Assembly (NCBI RefSeq): GCF_018221465.1
Contig: NZ_JAAIKR010000016.1
Coordinates: 44,389 to 108,388, forward strand
Length of the DNA stretch: 64,000 bases
Direction: 5' to 3'
From: Shewanella intestini
Lineage (GTDB): Bacteria > Pseudomonadota > Gammaproteobacteria > Enterobacterales > Shewanellaceae
Shown here piece by piece: positions 56,762 through 64,000 of this stretch (position 1 is its first letter; each line of letters begins with the position of its first letter). The notes under the pieces were generated by a model. It saw only the letters and a list, made by a program, of their open reading frames with translations. It did not search any database and was not told the origin of the DNA. The translations under genes and the position numbers were made by a program.

Positions 56762-57187
56762 ATGAAAAAAATCTTAACCATCGCAGCAGCAATGCTTGCA
56801 ATTAGCGCCTGTTCAGGTCAAAACATTGAACCTAACGCAACACCTGTAAAAGTGGCATCACTGGCGGGTAACTCACCAATTACCGACGTACGCCCAGCTG
56901 AGGAAGTGTCTGTTTACCCAAGCCGTGGCACTGCAATCGAGCGGACTTTTGCGCATCAACCGCCTTTGGTTCCACACCGAACCACTTATGCATTAAGCAC
57001 AAAGAAGAACGGGTGTTTAACTTGTCACGATCCTAAAAAAGCCAAGCGCATGAAAGCCACCGCTGTCGATGTTTCGCATCTAAAAGCCGATGGCAGCTTT
57101 AATAACGAATATTATTTCTGCGACCAATGTCATGTTGCACAAGCGGATAACAAACAAGCAATTATTGAAAACGCGTTCACTAAATAA
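56762..57187 (+). CDS. napB: Dihaem cytochrome c subunit of periplasmic nitrate reductase
   Basis: Passes electrons from the quinol-dehydrogenase side to NapA. The 141-residue product starts at ATG 56762 (GGAG upstream). It has two c-haem motifs, CLTCH and CDQCH, and His/Met region PPLVPHRTTYAL that supplies axial ligands, as in NapB. The signal ends LAISACSGQ, which fits a lipobox, so this NapB may be a lipoprotein; ordinary NapB has a cleaved signal. It follows napA by 105 nt and ends in a strong terminator. Confidence 0.93.
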   Translation: MKKILTIAAAMLAISACSGQNIEPNATPVKVASLAGNSPITDVRPAEEVSVYPSRGTAIERTFAHQPPLVPHRTTYALSTKKNGCLTCHDPKKAKRMKATAVDVSHLKADGSFNNEYYFCDQCHVAQADNKQAIIENAFTK

Positions 57188-57206
57188 TCATTATTAGTGT
57201 GAATAT

Positions 57207-57242
57207 AAAGGTCATTGGCGCAGGTCAATGACCTTTTTTATT
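57207..57242 (+). terminator. Terminator after napB
   Basis: AAAGGTCATTG/CAATGACCTTT 11-bp stem, 8-nt loop, then TTTATT. Confidence 0.92.
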
Positions 57243-57447
57243 AGTATCATCAACCACCTTACATCCTCAATTCAAGCTACCCTACCCTTGCTGTGCAATA
57301 ACATGATTTAATGACAAAGCCGTGCTTAATTAACTAAAAACAATCAACATAACCGCCGCTATCCTATATTATCTACCACAAACAACAATATTGGCGCCTC
57401 GCTCATCAGAGCTGCGCTATTTTTAATTAACTATGTGGATGGACTCT

Positions 57448-58932
57448 ATGACATTTTCATTTAATGTAACTAACCAATCACCAGCAACGGTTAAAGCCGA
57501 TGCGATTGTGGTATTTGTTGCTAAAGACGGCGCTCTTTCAAGCAGTGCCCAAGCAATTGAAGACGCTAACCAAGGCCTTATTAGCAAGCGCTTAAGCTGC
57601 AAAGACTTAGCTGAAAAATCGGGTAACGCAATCACTCTATTTGACCCAGCAGCCATAAAAGCTGAACGTGTAGTTGTCGTTTACACTGAATCATTCACCC
57701 TTGATGCACAAGACTTTGACGAGCTATGTGACAGCCTTTCAACAATCCTGACGTCACTAAAGCAAGCTAACATTACCGTATGCTTAAACGATCTAACCGT
57801 TAACGGTCAAAATGAAGCTTACCTCGTACAACAACTCGCTGATGTACTAGTTAAAAACACCTACAAATTCACGGGTTTTAAATCAGATGACGACACCAAT
57901 GAACCACTAGCCAGTGTTGTCAGTTTTTACTCTGAAAACCAACAAGCGGTTGCTCAAGCAGCTAAAACCGGTGTCAGCGTTGCTAACGGTAAAAACGTGG
58001 CACGTCACCTAGGTAACTTACCACCAAATATCTGTCATCCAACTTACCTTGCTGAAACAGCATTAACGCTTGCTGAGCAAAACAATAAATTGTCAGTGCG
58101 CATTGTTGATGAAGCTGAAATGGCTGAATTAGGTATGCATTCACTACTTTCTGTGGGTAACGGTTCAGCGCAACCATCAAAACTGATTGTGATGGAATAT
58201 AAAGGGGCAGCCCAAGCGGATGCAAAACCTTATGCCTTAGTGGGTAAAGGTGTCACCTTTGACTCAGGCGGAATTTCACTCAAACCTGGCGCTGCAATGG
58301 ACGAAATGAAATTCGACATGTGCGGCGCGGCCAGTGTATTTGGTACGGTTGCCTCAGTGGTTGAATTAGACTTACCGATTAACCTTGTTGCTGTTGTGGG
58401 CGCGGCCGAAAACATGCCAAGCGACTGCGCAACTCGCCCAGGTGATGTGATTAAAACCATGTCAGGTAAAACCATTGAAGTACTAAACACTGACGCTGAA
58501 GGCCGTTTAGTATTATGTGACGCACTGACATTTGTTCAGCAGTATCAACCTAAAACTATCATCGATATTGCTACATTAACAGGTGCAATTATTGTGGCGC
58601 TAGGCGATCAAGCAGCAGGTTTATTCAGTAACGACCAAGCTTTTGCTGACACATTAATTAAGTCTGGTGAGCAAACAGGTGATTTATTATGGCAATTCCC
58701 TATTTGGGAACGCTACGGTAAAAAACTAAAGAGTAACTTTGCTGATTTAGCTAACATTGGTACTCCAGGCGCGGGCAGTATTACCGCCGCGTGTTTCCTA
58801 TCTGAGTTTGTTAAAGACCAAACTTGGGCTCACATCGACATTGCAGGTGTCGCGTGGAATAAAGGTAACAGCAAAGGCGCTACCGGTAAGCCAGTCGGTT
58901 TATTAGTGAACTACCTAATGAACGTAAAATAA
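57448..58932 (+). CDS. pepA: Leucyl aminopeptidase, M17 family
   Basis: Removes N-terminal residues, mainly leucine-like, from peptides; two-metal cytosolic enzyme. The M17 signature NTDAEGRLVLCDAL is intact, and the first metal site lies in LVGKGVTFDSGGISLKPG and MKFDMCGAAS. The start at ATG 57448 (GGATGGA upstream) gives 494 residues; ATGs at 57433 and 57439 also open the frame or overlap it. The N-terminal domain is divergent from the E. coli PepA, as in the second PepA paralogue of Shewanella. Single gene. Confidence 0.95.
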   Translation: MTFSFNVTNQSPATVKADAIVVFVAKDGALSSSAQAIEDANQGLISKRLSCKDLAEKSGNAITLFDPAAIKAERVVVVYTESFTLDAQDFDELCDSLSTILTSLKQANITVCLNDLTVNGQNEAYLVQQLADVLVKNTYKFTGFKSDDDTNEPLASVVSFYSENQQAVAQAAKTGVSVANGKNVARHLGNLPPNICHPTYLAETALTLAEQNNKLSVRIVDEAEMAELGMHSLLSVGNGSAQPSKLIVMEYKGAAQADAKPYALVGKGVTFDSGGISLKPGAAMDEMKFDMCGAASVFGTVASVVELDLPINLVAVVGAAENMPSDCATRPGDVIKTMSGKTIEVLNTDAEGRLVLCDALTFVQQYQPKTIIDIATLTGAIIVALGDQAAGLFSNDQAFADTLIKSGEQTGDLLWQFPIWERYGKKLKSNFADLANIGTPGAGSITAACFLSEFVKDQTWAHIDIAGVAWNKGNSKGATGKPVGLLVNYLMNVK

Positions 58933-58957
58933 ACCGTCAAGACAAGCAATAAAACTT

Positions 58958-58996
58958 GCGTGAGTGTGAATGATGACCATCCACTCACGCTTTTTT
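58958..58996 (+). terminator. Terminator after pepA
   Basis: GCGTGAGTG/CACTCACGC stem, 15-nt loop, then TTTTTT. The rest of 58997-59495 has no gene. Confidence 0.9.
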
Positions 58997-59376
58997 ATGG
59001 ATAAGAGTTAGCGCATTCGATAGTAAGTGCATAAGGGTAAAGCTTAATTTTCAACGATATGCAGCGTCAATAGCGCATTAGGTTTTAAAGCAACAGGTCA
59101 ACTGGTCACTTTTTTGCGTGTGAATGCCTAATCCCCCCTAACTATTGCCGCTAAAATTCAACCACTATCAAAACCAACGTCTACACTGCTTAGGAGCTAA
59201 TAGCGCCATTTAGCCGCTTTGTTACCTGTTGATTCAAATTAATTACCGGCACAAAACATACTGCAACACCTTGCCACCAAACAATAACAACGCCACACGA
59301 ATGTTATGAAAAATAAGCAGTGGTTACGGGATTTATGCTGATGATTTCTGCAACAAAGTAAATTTAAAATAGCAGT

Positions 59377-59393
59377 ATTTACAAGCTGTAAAT
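59377..59393. promoter_or_regulatory. Inverted repeat before the RND operon
   Basis: ATTTACA-AGC-TGTAAAT, a perfect 7-3-7 palindrome, 103 nt before the adaptor start; possible operator for a TetR-like repressor, none of which is encoded nearby. Confidence 0.35.
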
Positions 59394-59495
59394 CATAAGA
59401 TTTAATGTTCAATTAAGGTATTTATCGTCCTAAATATTGCTTGAAAAGATCAACGCACTTCATGCGCTAATGTCGATAACAATAAGGCTTCCAAC

Positions 59496-60611
59496 ATGCA
59501 ATTTGCTCGCACGCTTCAACGCGCCCTACTCCCTTTAGCTACCATTGTCGCAGTGACGTTACCGACAATAAGCTGGGCAGATACCGTCTTACCAGTACAA
59601 GTCGAGCCAGTACAGCAAACTCGATTTGCCTCATTAGTGAAAGAAGTCGGCAAAATAAAAGCTATCGACTCCACAACATTAAGTTTTAATGCCAGCGAAA
59701 AAATTCAACAGATTAACTTTCACGATGGTGACTTAGTCAAAAAAGGTGACATTATTGCTGAGCTTAATAACACCAAAGCTAAGCTTGATTTTACTAAAGC
59801 CAAAAATAGCTTAGCGTTAAAACAAACCAAGTTAGATAGGCTCAACGGGCTGTTGGCCAAAGAACCTTATGCCATGTCGAAACAAGATGTCGATGAAGTA
59901 ACCGAGAGTTATTACATTGCCAAAGCAGACTTTGCTCTAAAACAAGTACAGCTAAAAGACTATCAAATTATCGCACCATTTGACGGCAGACTGACCAGTT
60001 TTAATCAATCTATCGGCAGCCATATCAATGCAGGCACCACTTTGGTGACCTTATATAAACTGGATCCGGTAAAAGTCAAATACGCCATTGGCCAAGAAGA
60101 CTTAGCGAAAGCGCAAAAAGGCCAAAAAGTAGAGATAACCGTAGAAGCATTTGCCAAACAAAACTTTAAAGGTCAAGTCAGTTACGTTGCCCCTAATGTT
60201 GACGACCAGTCTGGACGCATTGAAATACAAGCCGTCATTGATAACCCAGAGCATCATCTTGCGCCGGGCATGTTTGCCAATATTAAGCATTATTTTAGTC
60301 GCGGTAATTTGCATCTTACGATCCCACAAAATGCGGTGATAGCCAATAATAACCAACGTTATGTATGGGTTGTTGCTAACAACAAAGCCATTAAGCGCGA
60401 TGTCACTTTAGGTAAAAATATTAACAATGGTTATGTCGTCGTGACTGCTGGGCTGTATAACAATGAACAAGTGATTGTCAGCGGTATGCAAAATTTATCA
60501 GAAAACAGCTTGATAAAAATACTGCCACCACAAGCATCAAAAGCGCCGCAACAGCCGCCTAAAACAGCAACGCCTGCTGCAACGTCATCAACTCAACAAG
60601 AGCAACAATAA
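59496..60611 (+). CDS. RND efflux periplasmic adaptor (membrane fusion protein)
   Basis: A 371-residue adaptor that links an RND pump to an outer-membrane channel. Signal peptide (LLPLATIVAVTLPTISWA), a lipoyl half-motif (INFHDGDLVKKGDIIAELNN), a coiled coil (~110-165, LKQTKLDRLNGLLA), second lipoyl half (APFDGRLTSFNQSIGSHINAG) and beta-barrel (VEITVEAFAKQNFKGQVSYV). The C-terminus is a Pro/Ala/Gln tail. Its stop overlaps the pump start (TAATG). No TolC-type gene follows, so an unlinked channel is likely used. Confidence 0.92.
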   Translation: MQFARTLQRALLPLATIVAVTLPTISWADTVLPVQVEPVQQTRFASLVKEVGKIKAIDSTTLSFNASEKIQQINFHDGDLVKKGDIIAELNNTKAKLDFTKAKNSLALKQTKLDRLNGLLAKEPYAMSKQDVDEVTESYYIAKADFALKQVQLKDYQIIAPFDGRLTSFNQSIGSHINAGTTLVTLYKLDPVKVKYAIGQEDLAKAQKGQKVEITVEAFAKQNFKGQVSYVAPNVDDQSGRIEIQAVIDNPEHHLAPGMFANIKHYFSRGNLHLTIPQNAVIANNNQRYVWVVANNKAIKRDVTLGKNINNGYVVVTAGLYNNEQVIVSGMQNLSENSLIKILPPQASKAPQQPPKTATPAATSSTQQEQQ

Positions 60612-63600
60612 TGCGTTTACCTGAAGTGTGTATCCGCCATCCTATCTTTGCCTGTGTGTTAAGTATTATGGCCATTTTATTTGGCATTATTGGGTTTCAA
60701 CATCTCGATATTCGCTACTTTCCTAAACATCAAACTCACACCGCTACTGTGAATGCCTCCATTGCAGGAGCGAGTGCGCAATATATGTCAGACAATGTCG
60801 CAGACAAGCTAATTTCAGCGGTGTCTAATGTTGATAAAGTCGACACCATGAACACTAACTGCAGCCAAGGTAGTTGTTCATTAAGTATTACTTTTAAAGA
60901 CGATATTTCTGACATTGACTACGCCAGCTTAATGAATAAAGTCCGTAGTGGCGTTGAGGGGATTACTGACTTTCCTTCAAGCATGATTGGCAAACCCAGT
61001 GTGACGGATGACCAATCTAACACGACCACCGCGTCTAATATCATTACCTTTATTAATGACGGCAGCATGACCAAGGCGCAAATGTTTGACTACGTGTCGC
61101 ATCATGTTGCCCAGCAAATAAAACTTATCCCGGGAGTCGGGTCGGTTTGGGGCCCCTATGGTGGTTCTTTTCAGGGCGTAAGAGTGTGGTTAAAACCTGA
61201 AAAAATGAATGCCTTTAACATTAAAGCAGCTGACGTTGTCGGGGTGATAAGCACCTATAACAACAGCTTTACTTCAGGCTCGATTATTGGTAAAAGCCGC
61301 ACGTTTTCAATTAATCCGGTTTATCAAGTTAAGACTGTGGATGACGTAAAAGGCCTGGTGCTACGCGCAGATAACGAAAATATTATCCGTATTAAAGACG
61401 TCGCCAACGTGGTGATGGGCGATGACAGCTTACAACCCAGCATTCTTACCATTGACGGCAACCAAGCCATGTCATTGCAAATTAGACCTAGAAGCAATGC
61501 TAATCCTGTCACCGTCGCCAAAGATATCAAACTGAAAATAGCCCAGATGCAGCCTGAGCTGCCAAAAGGCTTATCAATGGACATGGTGTATAACCAAGCG
61601 GACTTTATTCAAGCGTCCATTGATGAAGGCGTGTCAGCATTAGTTCAAGCCATTATTTTAGTATCATTAATCATGGTGTTATTTTTGGGCTCAGCTCGCG
61701 CAGCAGCAATACCCATTGTCACTATCCCAGTATGTATTATTGGGGTATTTGCCGTGATGTCATTGTTCGGTTTTACCATTAATACGCTTACCATTTTGGC
61801 GCTGATCTTGGCGATTGGTTTGGTGGTGGATGATGCCATTGTGGTGGTAGAAAACTGCTATCGTCATATTGAGCAAGGTGAAAGTCCATTTAACGCTGCC
61901 ATTAATGGCTGTAAAGAAATTATTTTTCCTATTTTAGCCATGACCTTTACCTTGACCGCGGTCTATTTGCCAATTGGGTTAATGTCAGGGCTGACGGCCG
62001 ACTTATTTAGACAGTTTTCTTTTACGCTTGCCGCCGCGGTTATTATTTCAGGTATGGTGGCATTAACGTTGTCGCCGATGATGAGCGCCTATTTAATTAA
62101 ACCACAGCAACATAAAGCGACTTGGTTTGTTACCCTTGAGCGCAAGCAGCAACAGTTAACTGAGGGATATACCCAGCAGTTGTCGCAGTGGTTTAATAAA
62201 AAACGCCTGATGTCTGCAATTGCTGTGGTGTTGCTGTTATTGGCGGGGTTAAGTTATTGGCAGTCACCTAAAACCTTATTACCCGCAGAGGATTCAGGCT
62301 TTATTGATGTGTCATTAACTGGGCCAACAGGTGTTGGGCGCGAATACCACCTTGCTCACAACGACGAACTAAACAGCGTTATGAAAGATGTAGATGGGAT
62401 TCAAACCAACTTATCTTATATTGAAGGAGGGCCAACTAATCATGTGCTATTGAGCCCATGGGGCGAAAGAAGCCGTGATATTGGTGACATCATTGCAGAA
62501 CTGACTCAAAAAGCGAAACAAACGGTATCAGCGTACAATATGTCGTTCACGATCCGCTCGGCAAATAACCTTAACATGACCACCAATATTAAGTTAGCGT
62601 TAACCACCCTAGATAAAGATCGTAATGGGTTAAGTCACACTGCCGCCAAAATACAACACGCTTTAGAAAATTACCCTGGCGTGACAGGGGTAACTAACTC
62701 GGTTGTGCGCGATCAACTGCGGTATGACTTATCGATTGATCGTAATGCCATTACGTTATCGGGAGTCAATTACGCTGAAGTCACTAACGCTTTGTCAACC
62801 TTCTTAGGCTCAGTAAAAGCGGCGAACTTACACGGTGAAGATGATTACACCTACCCTATTAGGGTTCAAGTTAATCGCAAAGAGCTAGGCGATTTTGACG
62901 TACTCAATAAACTGTATGTTAATTCAAATTCTGGCCAAGCCATTCCACTGTCGCAATTTGTTAGCATTAAACAAGTGACTGCTGAGTCGAGCATTAAAAC
63001 TTACAAGGGTTTATATTCTGCTGAAATAGCGGCAAATTTAAGTTCAGGTTACGCCTTGAGTGACGTTAAACATTATATAGATAACCACATACCGGGTTTA
63101 TTGACCGCTAGCCAAGACATTCATTACGATGGGGTAATTAAAGAGTTAACGGACTCACAAGCACGTACCTTGTCGTTATTCTTATTAGCGCTGGTGTTTA
63201 TTTACTTAATCTTAGCGGCACAATTTGAAAGTTTTATCGACCCTTTCATCATTATGCTTACCGTGCCGTTATGTTTAGTGGGTGCTCTGCTAACACTATT
63301 TTTATTTGGCAAAAGCATTAATATTTACTCGCAAATTGGTTTCTTAACCTTGATAGGTTTGGTCACCAAACACGGGATTTTGTTGGTTGAATTTGCTAAC
63401 AAAGAGCAGCTAAAAGGCATTGCGCCAATGCAAGCGGTGATTAACAGCACTAAAGCCAGATTAAGACCGATTTTAATGACCACATTAACCATGATCCTCA
63501 GTGCTATTCCATTAGCAATGGCAACTGGACCAGGCTCATTAGGGTTAGCGAATATCGGCTTAGTATTAGTTGGCGGCTTACTAACAGGTACGTTCTTCTC

Positions 63601-63691
63601 ATTATTTGTTGTCCCTGTCGCCTATGTGGCATTCGCTCGTTTGAGGCGTATCGACGTACTGGCTAATCTACGAGAAAAAGTCAGCCACTAA
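60611..63691 (+). CDS. RND efflux pump, HAE1-type inner-membrane transporter
   Basis: A 1026-residue proton-driven exporter, twelve membrane segments with two large periplasmic loops. The proton-relay Asp pair is in GLVVDDAIVVVENCYRH (TM4) and the partner Lys in LIGLVTKHGILLVEFANKE (TM10), so it should be active. A typical HAE1 start (PEVCIRHPIFACVLSIMA). Substrate is not predictable. Coupled to the adaptor; a strong terminator follows. Confidence 0.95.
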   Translation: MRLPEVCIRHPIFACVLSIMAILFGIIGFQHLDIRYFPKHQTHTATVNASIAGASAQYMSDNVADKLISAVSNVDKVDTMNTNCSQGSCSLSITFKDDISDIDYASLMNKVRSGVEGITDFPSSMIGKPSVTDDQSNTTTASNIITFINDGSMTKAQMFDYVSHHVAQQIKLIPGVGSVWGPYGGSFQGVRVWLKPEKMNAFNIKAADVVGVISTYNNSFTSGSIIGKSRTFSINPVYQVKTVDDVKGLVLRADNENIIRIKDVANVVMGDDSLQPSILTIDGNQAMSLQIRPRSNANPVTVAKDIKLKIAQMQPELPKGLSMDMVYNQADFIQASIDEGVSALVQAIILVSLIMVLFLGSARAAAIPIVTIPVCIIGVFAVMSLFGFTINTLTILALILAIGLVVDDAIVVVENCYRHIEQGESPFNAAINGCKEIIFPILAMTFTLTAVYLPIGLMSGLTADLFRQFSFTLAAAVIISGMVALTLSPMMSAYLIKPQQHKATWFVTLERKQQQLTEGYTQQLSQWFNKKRLMSAIAVVLLLLAGLSYWQSPKTLLPAEDSGFIDVSLTGPTGVGREYHLAHNDELNSVMKDVDGIQTNLSYIEGGPTNHVLLSPWGERSRDIGDIIAELTQKAKQTVSAYNMSFTIRSANNLNMTTNIKLALTTLDKDRNGLSHTAAKIQHALENYPGVTGVTNSVVRDQLRYDLSIDRNAITLSGVNYAEVTNALSTFLGSVKAANLHGEDDYTYPIRVQVNRKELGDFDVLNKLYVNSNSGQAIPLSQFVSIKQVTAESSIKTYKGLYSAEIAANLSSGYALSDVKHYIDNHIPGLLTASQDIHYDGVIKELTDSQARTLSLFLLALVFIYLILAAQFESFIDPFIIMLTVPLCLVGALLTLFLFGKSINIYSQIGFLTLIGLVTKHGILLVEFANKEQLKGIAPMQAVINSTKARLRPILMTTLTMILSAIPLAMATGPGSLGLANIGLVLVGGLLTGTFFSLFVVPVAYVAFARLRRIDVLANLREKVSH

Positions 63692-63712
63692 CGGCTCAGC
63701 TAGCTAACGATT

Positions 63713-63741
63713 AAAAACCGCTATATCAATAGCGGTTTTTT
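63713..63741 (+). terminator. Terminator after the RND pump
   Basis: AAAAACCGCTAT/ATAGCGGTTTTT, ATCA loop, T-run to 63740. Confidence 0.92.
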
Positions 63742-63776
63742 TATGGGTAAGTATCGATATATGGATTTCACACAAG

Positions 63777-63940
63777 ATTTCCAAACCCCGTTTGAATTAA
63801 CGTCGTGGCGCTTCGCCCACACCAGAGCAAGAAGGGGGAAACTGCTCCCCCCTCTTGCATCTCCCCAGCAGCCCCGGCGAAACTTTCTGGAAAACGAAAG
63901 ATTTCCAACGGGGGCAATCCAGCTTTAAACTTCGTTTTCC
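63777..63940 (+). repeat. Multi-hairpin repeat, divergent copy at window end
   Basis: Same plan as the 5-6 kb copies, with changed but pairing stems: CAAAC/GTTTG (63782-63794), GTGGCGCTTCGCCCAC, GGGGGA/TCCCCC (63834-63851), and CCCC + GAAACTTTC / GAAAGATTTC + GGGG (63872-63913). Flanking sequence GCTTTAAACTTCGTTTTCC recalls the tail of A2. No gene is recognised from 63742 to the window end. Confidence 0.8.
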
Positions 63941-64000
63941 ATACAACATTTAATTGAGATTGCTCTTTTACAGTTGCCATCCTTACTGCCTAGATTGCAC

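Overview
The window looks like a chromosome segment of a low-GC marine Shewanella (Gammaproteobacteria). This rests on the gene set: periplasmic nitrate reductase NapAB, a FecA-type TonB receptor with imelysin-like lipoproteins, an S46 dipeptidyl-peptidase, a PutA without the N-terminal DNA-binding domain, a NhaC-family transporter behind a MetJ operator, the families DUF3157, DUF3581 and TIGR04211, and prfB-lysS next to a very large formate dehydrogenase. The genus is inferred from content and style, not from a search. No rRNA, tRNA, CRISPR array, prophage or transposase gene was seen.

Layout. 1-4.6 kb: end of an AhpD-like gene, a PAS-GGDEF diguanylate cyclase, a DUF3157 protein, a sorbosone dehydrogenase-like beta-propeller and a KdgM-type porin. 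4.97-6.25 kb: a gene-free cluster of structured repeats made of serial hairpins, followed by a DUF3800 gene; another copy of the repeat lies at 63.78 kb. 7.3-9.9 kb: prfB (with the programmed +1 frameshift) and lysS. 9.9-11.1 kb: a decayed-looking stretch. 11.1-15.4 kb: a 1411-residue ferredoxin/GltD-like/FdhF fusion. 15.6-19.8 kb: chrA, an OhrR-like regulator, small and DUF genes, a sterol-desaturase-family protein. 20-25.5 kb: an iron-type operon (DUF4856 lipoprotein, imelysin lipoprotein, TonB receptor) behind a Fur-like box. 25.9-30.3 kb: CYTH/CHAD protein, PhoU-like/Pit phosphate pair, SH3 protein. 30.8-37.4 kb: putA, a probable methionine transporter, a membrane protein and a pseudouridine synthase. 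37.4-43.8 kb: a frameshifted S46 peptidase, a TyrP-like transporter, a catalase and a YgjV-like protein. 44.1-48.9 kb: thioesterase, VpsT/CsgD-like regulator, DUF2238 protein, serA, ygfZ. 49.2-53.8 kb: a translationally coupled ABC transporter/lipocalin-lipoprotein operon. 54.2-57.2 kb: napAB. 57.4-58.9 kb: leucyl aminopeptidase. 59.5-63.7 kb: a two-gene RND efflux system.

Most of the window is ordinary core and respiratory metabolism: formate and proline oxidation and nitrate reduction feed anaerobic or microaerobic respiration, and CRP-like sites lie before fdhA and napA. The observations most worth a second look are the multi-hairpin repeat family, whose stems change sequence but keep pairing; the orphan napAB pair; the FdhA fusion with Cys instead of Sec; the MetJ operator that assigns a substrate to a NhaC-family transporter; and the one-base deletion in a poly-A run that splits the S46 peptidase.
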